Shown: positions 48,870 through 57,860, counted from the stretch's first letter. The stretch is DNA of 64,000 bases from Chloroflexota bacterium (GCA_013112575.1 JABFGG010000012.1:50409-114408); one strand, 5' to 3'. Translations and numbers: made by a program. The notes: generated from the letters alone by a model not told the origin.

Positions 48870-50348
48870 TTATTCTTCGGCTTCTTGTGGTTCGGGTTGT
48901 TCTTCTGAATCTTCTGCTTCTTCTTGTTCTGCTTCAGATTCCTGATTTTCTTCTGGTGTTTCTTTTTCGGCTTCGCTTGTCTCTTCCGGAGTTTCTTCAT
49001 CTTCTTCGATGGCGTCCGGGTCTTCGCCTTTGGCAATGGCGCGCAGGCGGGAGAGGGTGCGGGTAGTGATCTCTTCGGTCATAATCTGACTTACGAGACC
49101 TTGTAGATTTTCACCACTGGTGAACTGGCGAGCCTGCTCATCGCCCAGCATTTGAACGATCTCGTTGACGCGTTGCTGAGCAATGGCTTCGACCTCTGCT
49201 GATTCAACAGAAATACCTTCTTGATTGCCCACTTCCATGAGGGCGAGAGAACGGTGCAGGCGCTCGACTGCATTGGGCTGAAGTTCTTCACGCAGGGCTT
49301 CCGCATCCATGGAGCGACTCTTGAGGTAAGTCTCCATATCAAGGCCCTGCTGGGGCAGGCTGCGTTCAAGGTCCTGCACAAAATGGTCGACTTCATGCTC
49401 GAGCATTTGAGGCGGGAATTTGAAGCTGGCACTTTCTACCAATTCGTCAATGATCTGACTTTCGTAATTGGCATTTTGTTCTTCTTCAAAGCGCTTTTCC
49501 AGGGATTCTCGAATGTCTTTTTGAAGGGCCACAAGGTCTTCATATTCACCGAGGGACTTAATGAATTCTTCATCTACCTCAGGGAGGGTGCGGCCTTTGA
49601 CCTCTTCGACAGTGAGCTTAAACGTGGCCTTCTGGTTTTGGAGGTCTTCAAGTTCGTAATCTTTCGGGAAGGTGAATTCAAGCTCTTTTTCATCTTCTGC
49701 AGAGAGGCCAATCAGCTCACGGGAAAAACCAGGGTAGGGCCATTCTTTATCTGCATCGGCGTCTGCTTTTTCGACGACAACAGGCACGCGGCGGTTATCA
49801 ACGAGTTTGGTTTCGCCTTCCTCGTTGGCTTCTTCACGTTCACCGTCGAGCACTATATAAACCATGTCACCTTCTTCTGCGGGGCGTTCGGCCGGCTCGA
49901 TCACAGCTTGCTGGTCACGTAGATTCTCAATGACATCCTGGATGTCTTTGTCCGTGACTTCCTTCTCTTCGAAATCAATACGGATCTCGCGGTACTCGCC
50001 CAACTCAACTTCAGGCGCGAGGGGCACCTTAAATTCAAAAGTAGGAGGGTCCATGCTGGCGATATTTTCCAATGCGCCGGGACCGTAAGGGGTGACCTCA
50101 GCCTCTTCCAATATCTTGGGGTACTCTTCTTCGAGGACGATATCGATGGCGTCTTCTAGGATGGCACCGTCGCCAATGTGACGTTGGATGACATTGTAGG
50201 GGGCTTTGCCAGGGCGGAAGCCCGGAATCTTGACGCGTTTGGCAAGCTTCTTGGCAGCCTTACGTTTGGCGCCTTCCAGTACGTCTGCTTCCATCTCAAC
50301 GGTAAGCTTGAGTTGGTGATCTTCTTGGAGTTCAGTGTCGATTTTCAA
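48870..50348 (-). CDS. tig: Trigger factor
   Basis: Ribosome-bound chaperone and peptidyl-prolyl isomerase, 492 residues. The N-terminal ribosome-binding domain has KRVKIPGFRPGKAPYNVI (signature GFRxGK). The PPIase domain lies around residues 160-245, with the C-terminal substrate cradle up to about 440. The last 50 residues are an unusually long, almost purely acidic tail (Glu, Asp, Ser, Pro). The start is TTG (50348). Positioned between tRNA-Leu and clpP. Confidence 0.95.
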   Translation of the reverse strand: MKIDTELQEDHQLKLTVEMEADVLEGAKRKAAKKLAKRVKIPGFRPGKAPYNVIQRHIGDGAILEDAIDIVLEEEYPKILEEAEVTPYGPGALENIASMDPPTFEFKVPLAPEVELGEYREIRIDFEEKEVTDKDIQDVIENLRDQQAVIEPAERPAEEGDMVYIVLDGEREEANEEGETKLVDNRRVPVVVEKADADADKEWPYPGFSRELIGLSAEDEKELEFTFPKDYELEDLQNQKATFKLTVEEVKGRTLPEVDEEFIKSLGEYEDLVALQKDIRESLEKRFEEEQNANYESQIIDELVESASFKFPPQMLEHEVDHFVQDLERSLPQQGLDMETYLKSRSMDAEALREELQPNAVERLHRSLALMEVGNQEGISVESAEVEAIAQQRVNEIVQMLGDEQARQFTSGENLQGLVSQIMTEEITTRTLSRLRAIAKGEDPDAIEEDEETPEETSEAEKETPEENQESEAEQEEAEDSEEQPEPQEAEE

Positions 50349-50517
50349 GGCCAGTGAGGTCCTTTCTCAATGCAATTTTCGGATTATATCACGCAGGCAC
50401 TTTTGCCACTATCAGAGCAATATAAGCGTTGTGTATGCGGTTTAGCTACAAGCTTTTAGCGATTAGCTTTGAGCCAAAAGCCCAACACCCAGAAGCGGTG
50501 TGGCTAAGCGACAACAT

Positions 50518-50543
50518 AAAAAGCGTTGGGAAGCCAACGCTTT
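50518..50543 (-). terminator. Intrinsic terminator after tRNA-Leu
   Basis: 10-bp stem AAAGCGTTGG/CCAACGCTTT (50520-50529, 50534-50543), 4-base loop, T-rich end on the minus strand. Confidence 0.88.
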
Positions 50544-50546
50544 AAG

Positions 50547-50628
50547 TAGGGAAGGAGGGATTTGAACCCTCACGTCTTGCGACACGTGGTCCTAAGCCAC
50601 GCCTGTCTGCCAATTCCAGCACTTCCCC
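50547..50628 (-). tRNA. tRNA-Leu (anticodon TAG)
   Basis: 82-base class II tRNA on the minus strand: acceptor GGGGAAG with CTTCCCT, anticodon stem CGTGG/CCACG around loop CTTAGGA (anticodon TAG), long variable arm GTC-GCAA-GAC, T-arm GAGGG-TTCAAAT-CCCTC, discriminator A. CCA is not encoded. Confidence 0.97.
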
Positions 50629-50638
50629 AGGTGGCGGA

Positions 50639-50667
50639 ATTATACGGCAAGCTATAAACAGCGTCAA
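50639..50667 (-). promoter_or_regulatory. Sigma-70-type promoter of tRNA-Leu
   Basis: On the minus strand TTGACG (50667-50662), exactly 17 bases, then TATAAT (50644-50639). The tRNA starts 10 bases after the -10 box. The best consensus promoter in the window. Confidence 0.85.
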
Positions 50668-50720
50668 ACCACTGGCTACGGTATAATCTGCGGCTGTGAA
50701 ACTTATCGTTGGAGGATGTT

Positions 50721-51146
50721 TTGAGCCGAGTGATCAATCCTGAAACACCGGGGAAAGTGCGTGGTCGTATGACCAAAGCGGTAGTGCTAGCTATCCGTGA
50801 ATTAATGCAGCAAGCCAAGCCCGATTCGAATACACGAGACTATGCAGCGTTCATTGCTGTAGCTTTGGGAGCTATTGATGAAACCGTGGAAAAGACCGTG
50901 ATACCCTGGGAAAAGCGCGATTATTGGGTCAAGGCCGATAAGTTCCGCATGGAATGGGCCTGGGCCAAAACACTGGGTGAGCAGATGCACAAGGCCACGT
51001 TGGCAGAGGATTGGGGAGAGGTGGCGATGCTGGCCGTGCAGGTAGGGCAGAAGTTGAATAAAGTAGAAGTATCCCCACGGCACCGTATGGGCAAACCGTG
51101 GGTGGGGGCCTGGGATCAATTGCAGGAGATGGAACGGGCGGGGTAG
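50721..51146 (+). CDS. Uncharacterised conserved-looking protein
   Basis: About 141 residues, no recognised family. TTG start at 50721 with GGAGG 5 bases before it and TATAAT at 50682-50687; a GTG at 50730 is the alternative. The protein is helical with many Trp (IPWEKRDYWVKADKFRMEWAWAK) and ends VGAWDQLQEMERAG. No membrane segment. Divergent from tRNA-Leu. Confidence 0.75.
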   Translation: MSRVINPETPGKVRGRMTKAVVLAIRELMQQAKPDSNTRDYAAFIAVALGAIDETVEKTVIPWEKRDYWVKADKFRMEWAWAKTLGEQMHKATLAEDWGEVAMLAVQVGQKLNKVEVSPRHRMGKPWVGAWDQLQEMERAG

Positions 51147-51225
51147 AACTGGTTGAGCGGAAGCAAGGGCCAAAACAGAATAAGCCTATAAACCTGCGTT
51201 CGTAATTGAAGTTTTATTTGGCATG

Positions 51226-51249
51226 AGGGCGACGCATGCGTCTGCCCCT
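51226..51249. repeat. GC-rich palindromic element (REP-like) A
   Basis: Centre GACGCATGCGTC flanked by AGGGC and TGCCCCT, forming a long imperfect palindrome. It shares the GGGCGA..GC..TGCCCCT layout with the element at 54842-54861. Confidence 0.5.
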
Positions 51250-51271
51250 GGTCAATCTTTCAGTTTGACTC

Positions 51272-51293
51272 GGAGAACGGGCACCCGTTCTCC
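51272..51293. terminator. Perfect inverted repeat between convergent genes
   Basis: GGAGAACGGG/CCCGTTCTCC with a 2-base spacer. No T run follows, so it may act as a bidirectional transcript-end hairpin for the genes at 50721 and 51303 or be a REP-like element. Confidence 0.4.
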
Positions 51294-51302
51294 ACGAATA
51301 GC

Positions 51303-51821
51303 CTAACTTTGTTTATTCCTTCGCTGTATCAGCACAACTACCAATACCCCTGTCAAAAGACCAATTACAAGAGCCGACCAACCGGCCCAGTAATCGAAGA
51401 TGCCGGGTAGAGCACGGGCGGAGGTAATTTCCTGCTTGCGGCGTTGTAGCTCGGCAACAAAGGCTTCGGCAGCGTCCGGGTTGTCGACGCGGTGAATGGT
51501 GAGGTTGATGGGGGTTAGACGGAGACGGCTAAGGCGCTGCCAGGTGTTGATGCGCAGACGTTCATCCTCAAGACTGACATTGAAGTCACTGAGGTGAATG
51601 GGGCCGGAAATGCTTTCAATGATCTTTAAGGCAGTTGGCCCGGCCTGGCTGGCGAGTTGGCGGCGTAATTCACCAGCCTTCTCATCGGCGGTGGACAACT
51701 TGCCAAGCTGGTCCCAGAGACCGGTGGGATTGATCTTGACGTAATCGGGGTAGAGCGTGATGGTAACCAGGGAGTCGGGGTTATCGGCATCACGGGCGGT
51801 ATAGGTATAAGTTTCGGCCAT
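51303..51821 (-). CDS. Uncharacterised protein with C-terminal membrane anchor
   Basis: 172 residues. N-terminal soluble part: beta strands VTITLYPDYVKINPTG, then helices, SISGPIHLSDFNVSLED and LTPINLTIHRVDNPDAAEAF. One membrane helix near 148-168 (WSALVIGLLTGVLVVVLI) and a short basic tail: tail-anchored topology. Not assigned to a family. Starts 7 bases after the CoA-transferase stop; a TATAAA sits 6 bases before the ATG inside that gene's end. Confidence 0.75.
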   Translation of the reverse strand: MAETYTYTARDADNPDSLVTITLYPDYVKINPTGLWDQLGKLSTADEKAGELRRQLASQAGPTALKIIESISGPIHLSDFNVSLEDERLRINTWQRLSRLRLTPINLTIHRVDNPDAAEAFVAELQRRKQEITSARALPGIFDYWAGWSALVIGLLTGVLVVVLIQRRNKQS

Positions 51822-51828
51822 AAGGACT

Positions 51829-53019
51829 TTATATCACGCTTTCATCTTGTAGGGCTTGAATCTCTTCATCGGGCAAATTGAGCCAATCGTGTAGAGCTTC
51901 CGCAGTGTGTTGCCCCAGGGTGGGTGGCGCTGTGTCGACACTGCCGGGAGTTTCGGAGAGCTTGATGGGAATACCCGTGACCTTGATGTCCCCAGCCGTG
52001 GCATGTTGCAGTTGAATGACCATATCACGGGCCAGCACCTGTTCGTCTTCACATACTTCGGCCACAGACTGGATAGGCCCAGCCGGGATGCCGTTGGGAG
52101 GCAGAAGTTCGATCCATTGCTTAACTGTCTTTTGCATCATAATGGACTTTAACGCGGCTTCCAGTTCGTCGCGATGGGCAACGCGGTCGGCGTTGGTTGT
52201 AAAGCGACTGTCGCTGGCTAGTTCATCGAGGCCGACGGTTGCACAGAAGCGTTCCCAAATGCGGTCGTTGCCGCAGGCCAGGTTGAGGTAGCCGTCTTTG
52301 CATTGAAAAGTTTCATACGGCGTGATGGAGGGATGCTGGTTGCCTTTGCGGGTAGGGCTTTCACCGGTGGCGAAGTAATTGGCAGCCTGGTAAGTGAGGA
52401 GGGAGACCTGACAGTCGAGCAGGCCGATATCGACTTTCTGGCCTTGCCCGGTTTGTTGGCGAGCAAGTAGGGCCAACAAGATGCCCTGAAAGGCGTTCAT
52501 ACCAGCAATGATGTCAGCTTGGGAAGTGCCTACTTTGTAGGGCGGGCCGTCTGGATCGCCTGTGAGACTGGCGATGCCGCCTTCACCCTGGATGATGAGG
52601 TCGTAGCCGGGCAGGGAGGATTTGGGGCCGGTGTGGCCATAGCCTGATACGGCGCAGTAGATTAATTGAGGATTTATCTCACTGATTTGCGCATAGCCAT
52701 AACCAAATTTCTCCATGGTGCCGGGGCGAAAATTCTCAACTAATACGTCAACTTCGAGAATCAGTTTGTGCAAAATTTCCAGGCCCGCTTGTTTTTTGAG
52801 GTTAAGGGTCATACTGCGCTTATTACGGTTGACGCTCATGAAGTAGGCACTTTCACCATTGATGAAGGGGGGACCGTAACCGCGAGTATCATCGCCAGTG
52901 CCGGTGCGCTCGATTTTGAGGACGTCGGCGCCCATATCGGCCAGCAACATGGTGCAATAGGGGCCAGCCAAGACGCGGCTGAGGTCAAGGACTTTAAGGT
53001 TTTCAAGGGGTTTTTGCAT
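51829..53019 (-). CDS. CaiB/BaiF (family III) CoA transferase
   Basis: About 396 residues. N-terminal VLDLSRVLAGPYCTMLLADMGA, EVDVLVENFRPGTMEKFGY, ISGYGHTGPK-like segment VSGYGHTGPKSSLPGYDLI and the catalytic Asp in IGLLDCQVSLL. Transfers CoA between carboxylic acids; the acid is not predictable. Start at ATG 53019 with GGAG 6 bases before it, rather than the TTG at 53034. Divergent from the permease. Confidence 0.93.
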   Translation of the reverse strand: MQKPLENLKVLDLSRVLAGPYCTMLLADMGADVLKIERTGTGDDTRGYGPPFINGESAYFMSVNRNKRSMTLNLKKQAGLEILHKLILEVDVLVENFRPGTMEKFGYGYAQISEINPQLIYCAVSGYGHTGPKSSLPGYDLIIQGEGGIASLTGDPDGPPYKVGTSQADIIAGMNAFQGILLALLARQQTGQGQKVDIGLLDCQVSLLTYQAANYFATGESPTRKGNQHPSITPYETFQCKDGYLNLACGNDRIWERFCATVGLDELASDSRFTTNADRVAHRDELEAALKSIMMQKTVKQWIELLPPNGIPAGPIQSVAEVCEDEQVLARDMVIQLQHATAGDIKVTGIPIKLSETPGSVDTAPPTLGQHTAEALHDWLNLPDEEIQALQDESVI

Positions 53020-53034
53020 TGTTGGCTCCATCAA

Positions 53035-53374
53035 TCGGTATGTACTAATTTTATCTGTTATTAGCTAGGTTTCCTTGTGAAATATAAAACAAGTAATTGT
53101 CAAGATTTTCGTACCTTTTTGCATTCTTGTGGGTTAGATATTAGTAAGCTTGCAGTTGCACCCGTCTATACAACGCATGGGCTTAATAAAACTTTTTCCT
53201 GATCATTTTCTTGTAATTATCGCTGAGGGGGTGGAGTCTTATTTTCGACCGCCGAGCAATAAAGCTGGCGGTTTTTCTTTTGTAAAGGAGGTGAGGCCAA
53301 ATACCGATAGTTAATTTTTGGACGTTTGGTTTTTATTTTTTCTAATTGTTCAACTAGATGGAGGAGGTTTAAGT
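53035..53374 (+). promoter_or_regulatory. Long leader of the permease gene with terminator-like hairpin (putative attenuator)
   Basis: No gene in this 340-base stretch between divergent genes. At 53248-53272 the stem ACCGCC-AGC/GCT-GGCGGT (one bulged G, 6-base loop) is followed by TTTTTCTTTT on the plus strand only. Since no plus-strand gene lies upstream, it can only act on the permease's own leader. A strong Shine-Dalgarno-like AAAGGAGGTGAG (53284-53295) has no usable start behind it. The real ribosome site GGAGGAGG is just before ATG 53375. Confidence 0.55.
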
Positions 53375-54754
53375 ATGGCAAGCAGAATGGGCTATTTGCC
53401 CAATGATAACCCGGGATTTGGACAGGTTGTTTTGCTCGGCTTCCAGCACGTACTGACGATGTTCCCGGCGACGGTATTTGTGGCGGCCCTGACGGGCTTC
53501 CATGTTGGTACTGTACTCGTAGCTTCGGGTGTTTCAACGGTTGTCGCACTATTGTTGTCCAAATGGCGCATCGGTAAATTTATCCCGCTGTTCTACGGCT
53601 CCAGTTTCAGTTACATTGCAGCCTACCTGGCTGTTGTTTCCCAAATGACCGGTGGGTTGCCAGAATTTGGTGTACCAGTTTCAAATGATGTTCTCAGTAC
53701 AATGCAGGCTGGCATCGTTGTAACCGGTGTACTCAATATGATCGTGGGTGCTATTATCCGTCAGGTTGGCAAAGATGCCATCGACAAAGTGCTGCCTCCG
53801 ATTGTCACAGGCTCAGTGGCTGCCATTATCGGCTTTGGCTTGGCTTTTGCTGCTCTTGACCTGGCCGGAGCAAACTGGCTAGTTGCTATCTCGACCCTGA
53901 TCATTACGATCTTGTTCTCCGTGTATTTACAGGGTCGTGGCTTTATCGGAATGTTGCCGATTCTTCTTGGTGCCGTTGCCGGAATAATTATCTCTGCAGT
54001 GGTTGAAGCTGGGTCGGTCAATTTTGCTGGAGTTGCTGCAGCCCCACTTTTCCAGGTCCCTAATTTCACATTACCCGCATTCAGTGGTCCTTTTGTTGCT
54101 ACGGCAATCTTCAGTATCTCGATTATGGCAATTGCCACAATTCCAGAATCAACCGCCCATCTCTACCAGATCAGTTTGTACGTTGACCGCTTTGCAGAAG
54201 AACAAGGTAAAGAAAAGTACGAGCTGGATCAGCACATTGGCTTTAACCTAGTGTTAGATGGTGTTGGCGACTTCTTGAATGGTCTCGTTGGTGCCACCGC
54301 AGGCACCAATTATGGTGAGAATAACTCGCTGATGGCAATCACACGAAACTACTCTGGTCCGGCTCTGATCGGTGCTGGCGTAATTTCAATCCTGCTCGGC
54401 TTCGTAGGTACTCTTGCAGCTCTCGTGCAATTAGTTCCATTAGCTGTAAGTGGTGGTTTGGCGATCTACCTGTTTGGCGCGATCGGTATGCAAGGTATCG
54501 CTCTTATGCAGGAACATGAAGTCAACATGTTCGATCCCAAAAATTTGGCGATTGGCGCTGTCATTATGGTGATAGGAATTGGTGGCAATATTGGATTTGA
54601 GGGCGGTTTCCTGCCTATTCCGATTTTCCAAGGACTATTCCCCAGTGGTTTGCCTGCCATTGCAACTGCAGCTGTATTGGGTATTATTGTGAACGCGGTC
54701 TTCCTGATCTTTGCCCCACCGGAAGTGGCAACAGAAGCGGCTGCGGCTGACTAA
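53375..54754 (+). CDS. NCS2 family nucleobase permease, UraA/PyrP-like
   Basis: 459 residues, about 12-14 membrane helices. Conserved QH motif in LLGFQHVLTMFPAT; substrate Glu in TIPESTAHLYQIS; and NYGENNSLMAITRNYS, close to the TYGENIGVMAITR of the uracil permease UraA. This favours uracil-type pyrimidine uptake with protons over xanthine. The ATG at 53375 is supported by GGAGGAGG. Convergent with the catabolic operon, so not co-transcribed with it. Confidence 0.93.
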   Translation: MASRMGYLPNDNPGFGQVVLLGFQHVLTMFPATVFVAALTGFHVGTVLVASGVSTVVALLLSKWRIGKFIPLFYGSSFSYIAAYLAVVSQMTGGLPEFGVPVSNDVLSTMQAGIVVTGVLNMIVGAIIRQVGKDAIDKVLPPIVTGSVAAIIGFGLAFAALDLAGANWLVAISTLIITILFSVYLQGRGFIGMLPILLGAVAGIIISAVVEAGSVNFAGVAAAPLFQVPNFTLPAFSGPFVATAIFSISIMAIATIPESTAHLYQISLYVDRFAEEQGKEKYELDQHIGFNLVLDGVGDFLNGLVGATAGTNYGENNSLMAITRNYSGPALIGAGVISILLGFVGTLAALVQLVPLAVSGGLAIYLFGAIGMQGIALMQEHEVNMFDPKNLAIGAVIMVIGIGGNIGFEGGFLPIPIFQGLFPSGLPAIATAAVLGIIVNAVFLIFAPPEVATEAAAAD

Positions 54755-54778
54755 TATTTCAATCAACTATGTTTCAAG

Positions 54779-54812
54779 AAACGGCTTGCTATATGGCGAG
54801 CCGTTTTATTTT
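54779..54812 (+). terminator. Intrinsic terminator after the permease gene
   Basis: 10-bp stem AACGGCTTGC/GCGAGCCGTT (54780-54789, 54796-54805; one T-G wobble) with 6-base loop and TTTTATTTT tail. Confidence 0.9.
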
Positions 54813-54841
54813 CGGGAGTGGTAGTGTTTTGTTCTCGAGGT

Positions 54842-54866
54842 GGGCGAAGCACGCTTCGCCCCTACA
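54842..54866. repeat. GC-rich palindromic element (REP-like) B
   Basis: GGGCGAAG-CACG-CTTCGCCC followed by CTACACC. The wording GGGCGAAGC..GCTTCGCCCCTAC is that of small palindromic elements I know from many cyanobacterial and Chloroflexota genomes. Related element at 51226. Confidence 0.55.
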
Positions 54867-54906
54867 CCAAGCCTCTATGGTGCAAGGAGGCCGATCAATT
54901 TCAACG

Positions 54907-55761
54907 CTATTTGTTAGGGACGGTTTGGAGGAATTCCTGAAAAGTGTTAGGTTCACGACCTAATAAAAACCCCAAGTGGTTAGAATTGGCAACAAAGCCA
55001 TTGTTTTCATAGTACCTGAACATTTTAAGCAAGGTTTCAACCTGGTAACTACCCAGGCCATTCGTCTCGACCATGGAACGCCAATCATTCAGATTAATCT
55101 GGCCAGCTTTGACATCCTGATTCAGATGCTGACTTAACGCTGAAGCGATGTCTGCAGACGTAAGTGGGTCTGAAGCTGCCAGCAGGTAAATTGAGTAGTA
55201 GTGGCTTTTGCTGGTCAATACGTTGGCAGCAGCCTCAGCCACGTCATTGAGGTCAACCAGGCTCATTTGAACATCAGATGGATATGGAACAGCGTAGATG
55301 CCCTCCTGTGTGATCTGTTGCCAATAGGCCTGGACATTCTGCATGTAGGCAGTGGGTTGCAGGATAGTGAAGGGCAAGGCGGACTGGATCAAAAGCTCTT
55401 CAACGCGCATTTTGAGCCAGTGATGTGGCATGGCTTCAATCTGCGGATAGAGGACTGAATGGTAGGTGAAATGCTCTACTCCTGCGGTTTTGGCTGCATC
55501 AATGATGGTTTGACCAATCTCAACTTCCTGGGGGTGTACGTTGGGGCAGATATGGTAAATGGCAGATATGCCATCAACTGCATCTTGAATGCTGGCCGTG
55601 TCCAATAAATCCCCGATCATAGTTTCTTTTGCTCCCAGTTGAGTCAAAGCCTGGGCTTGCTCTTGCTTGCGAACAAAGACACGAACTTCTTCTTTTCTGT
55701 TGACCAGTTCTTTGAGGATGGCGCGGCCGGTTTTCCCCGCGGCCCCTGTGATAAGGATCAT
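54907..55761 (-). CDS. NmrA/SDR-type NAD(P)-binding protein
   Basis: 284 residues, atypical short-chain dehydrogenase. Dinucleotide motif LITGAAGKTGRAIL, then VRVFVRKQEQA and YHICPNVHPQEVEIG. The usual SDR catalytic Tyr-x-x-x-Lys is not in place, as in NmrA-like redox sensors or quinone reductases (YtfG). Last gene of the catabolic operon; its ATG overlaps the stop of the DUF2877 gene. Role in the pathway unclear. Confidence 0.88.
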   Translation of the reverse strand: MILITGAAGKTGRAILKELVNRKEEVRVFVRKQEQAQALTQLGAKETMIGDLLDTASIQDAVDGISAIYHICPNVHPQEVEIGQTIIDAAKTAGVEHFTYHSVLYPQIEAMPHHWLKMRVEELLIQSALPFTILQPTAYMQNVQAYWQQITQEGIYAVPYPSDVQMSLVDLNDVAEAAANVLTSKSHYYSIYLLAASDPLTSADIASALSQHLNQDVKAGQINLNDWRSMVETNGLGSYQVETLLKMFRYYENNGFVANSNHLGFLLGREPNTFQEFLQTVPNK

Positions 55762-56636
55762 ATGTCAAATACCTCAAGTGTGTGGATAAAGCCAGCCAGG
55801 GCATCTGCACCCGAAGTATGGCCGGTGGGCAGGATGCGCAAGATGGCAGCCTCTACCTGCTCCTGTTCCCTAGCAAGCATGGCATCAAAAAGAGCATGCC
55901 ATGTTTCGCCCGCCTCACCACGAGCAGCAGCCTCCAACCAATTAGCGGAAATCGAAGCTGTGCGGGGAACTGCAATATTGGCAATTTGCTTAGAGATCAA
56001 GCTTGCATTTTCCTCCGGCAATAAGGCCCACAAAGCGTGCATGATGCCTATGAGGAAATCGTCCCCGGCAGGGGTGAGACCCGGTCCAAGTCCGGCCAAA
56101 ATCCTGGCGGCTTCCCCTAATTCCGTAGCATCCAGGCTTTGTAATGCCCCTGTGATGGCTTCTACACCAAGCAGGCTTTTGCGCTGTAGCAATTTGTTCA
56201 TCTGGCTTTGTTCAGCCTGCCCGATCACAAATAAGGCAATGCTATCTTTGGGGGCTTCTTGCAGCAGGGCTTCATGGATGGTGCCTGCATAACTTGAGAT
56301 GGTTTGCTGGTGTGCTCGAACCTGTTCCCAATCAGGCTGTGGTTTCCACACTTGTGCGTCGCTGACATCGATGACGAGGCTGCCTACAAAGATGGAGAAG
56401 GCATCGACAATGATCTTGGAATCGACTTCCAGTAATTCTGTGAAGTCTGGGATATCAAGGACGACTGAAAAAGGCCCATTGCCAATGCGGGGATTAACCA
56501 TTGAGAGGATCTGCCCCTCGGCGTTGACCAGATTGGAGGCGGGTTTAAAGATGTGCAGGACAGTGGCGAACTGAGAGTGCTTTAACCACTGCTGGGCAAG
56601 CGGGCTCATAGAGAGGGCTTTGGTGACTTCGATCAA
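55758..56636 (-). CDS. DUF2877 protein (AllH/YlbF-like subunit)
   Basis: 292 residues. The DUF2877 core is seen in LGPGLTPAGDDFLIGIMHALW, with the phosphate-loop-like GLGPGLTPAGDD. In E. coli the family member YlbF (AllH) is one of three proteins needed for oxamate carbamoyltransferase. The TTG start overlaps the amidohydrolase stop (TTGA), which implies coupling. FdrA and DUF1116 partners are in the same operon. Confidence 0.85.
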   Translation of the reverse strand: MIEVTKALSMSPLAQQWLKHSQFATVLHIFKPASNLVNAEGQILSMVNPRIGNGPFSVVLDIPDFTELLEVDSKIIVDAFSIFVGSLVIDVSDAQVWKPQPDWEQVRAHQQTISSYAGTIHEALLQEAPKDSIALFVIGQAEQSQMNKLLQRKSLLGVEAITGALQSLDATELGEAARILAGLGPGLTPAGDDFLIGIMHALWALLPEENASLISKQIANIAVPRTASISANWLEAAARGEAGETWHALFDAMLAREQEQVEAAILRILPTGHTSGADALAGFIHTLEVFDI

Positions 56637-57847
56637 GGCAGATTATCTGGATCGATCAATGTGCCGTGACTGATGACGTGCTGGGGAGCCTGATGGTAAC
56701 GCAGTGTTTCAAGTAGGTTGGGTTGGTCGAGGATAACCAGGTTGGCAGGCGCTCCGACTTTGAGTTCGAAATCCTCCAGGCACATGGCTTGAGCAGCTTC
56801 CGTAGTGACCATGTCGTAAAGAACTTCCATTTCGCTGCGCGTGGTCATCCAGAGCATGTGAGACGCCAGAAAGGCAACCTCGATCATATTGTTGTGACCG
56901 AAGGGGTAATAGGCATCAGAGATGTCATCCTGACCCAGGCAGACATATGCGCCTTCTTCTAAAAGCTCTTTGACGCGGGCATGCAGCGGCCCAGTTTGAG
57001 GATCGGTGACCACGTACATTTCAGCTTGCTTGAGGAGGGCAATGAGTTTCTGTAGATAAGGTTTGTGATAGAGGTGCATGGCGCGGGCATGGTGGGCCAG
57101 TGAGCGGCCTTGCCAGCCCTGCTTGATGGTGCGCACAGCCATCATTTCCAGCGTACGCAAGCCGGGGTCACCGGCATCGTCAACCAACATGGAGACAGGT
57201 TTGTCAAACTCCTGAGCGATGTCGAACATTTCATCGACGTGCTGCTGGGCATCTGTATCCGTGAACTCGATCCAGGGGATGCCACCGACCACATCGGCAC
57301 CCAATTGCATGGCTTCCCGAACCAGCTCAGTTGTGCCCGGTTCACGTACGACGCCATCCTGAGGAAAGGCGACAACCTGCACATCCACAATGCCTTTGAC
57401 CTCCTCGCGTGCTTTGAGAAGGGCCTTTACACCAATCAGTTTGGCCTTGCTGTCGATATCGGCAAAGGCGCGGATGTGGGTGTTGCCATTAACTGCTGCC
57501 AAGCGGAGGGCCTTGTGCACATTGGGAAGAATCCACTCTTCATCGTATTCCTCCTTGACACGCGCGGCCAATTCGATGGCGTTCATGGCTTTGCCCATGC
57601 CCCCGCCATGGTAGCTCTGCATGGCAAGCTCATCCATGCGCATGAGGGTATAGACTTTATCAAGATGTAGGTGAGGGTTACAGAACGATTCTGTCACCAG
57701 GTTGCCACCAGCATCGATTGTTGTCGCCGCATCGTCCTTGATGTTGCTTTCGACGACATCGATGTTTCCATCTGTGATGGCGATGTCGACAGTTTCCCCT
57801 TGCGGCTTGTCTCTTAATTGGGCATTTTGGATGAGGATATCTGTCAT
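56633..57847 (-). CDS. CodA-like amidohydrolase (cytosine deaminase family)
   Basis: 404 residues, metal-dependent TIM barrel. Metal ligands: NPHLHLDK (after barrel strand 1), His in RSLAHHARAM and catalytic Asp in CLGQDDISDAYYPFGHNNM, the wording of the CodA branch; SMLVDDAGD supplies another acidic residue. Deaminates or opens nitrogen rings such as pyrimidines, ammelide or creatinine-like compounds. No ribosome site before the ATG; an intercistronic hairpin lies upstream. Position between the molybdenum hydroxylase and DUF2877 suggests ring hydrolysis in the same route. Confidence 0.88.
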   Translation of the reverse strand: MTDILIQNAQLRDKPQGETVDIAITDGNIDVVESNIKDDAATTIDAGGNLVTESFCNPHLHLDKVYTLMRMDELAMQSYHGGGMGKAMNAIELAARVKEEYDEEWILPNVHKALRLAAVNGNTHIRAFADIDSKAKLIGVKALLKAREEVKGIVDVQVVAFPQDGVVREPGTTELVREAMQLGADVVGGIPWIEFTDTDAQQHVDEMFDIAQEFDKPVSMLVDDAGDPGLRTLEMMAVRTIKQGWQGRSLAHHARAMHLYHKPYLQKLIALLKQAEMYVVTDPQTGPLHARVKELLEEGAYVCLGQDDISDAYYPFGHNNMIEVAFLASHMLWMTTRSEMEVLYDMVTTEAAQAMCLEDFELKVGAPANLVILDQPNLLETLRYHQAPQHVISHGTLIDPDNLP

Positions 57848-57860
57848 AGCTATTAAATAA

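Noticed and set aside
53035..53374. Purine riboswitch before the permease
   Set aside because: The conserved junction words of the purine aptamer are not found; only a terminator-like hairpin is supported.
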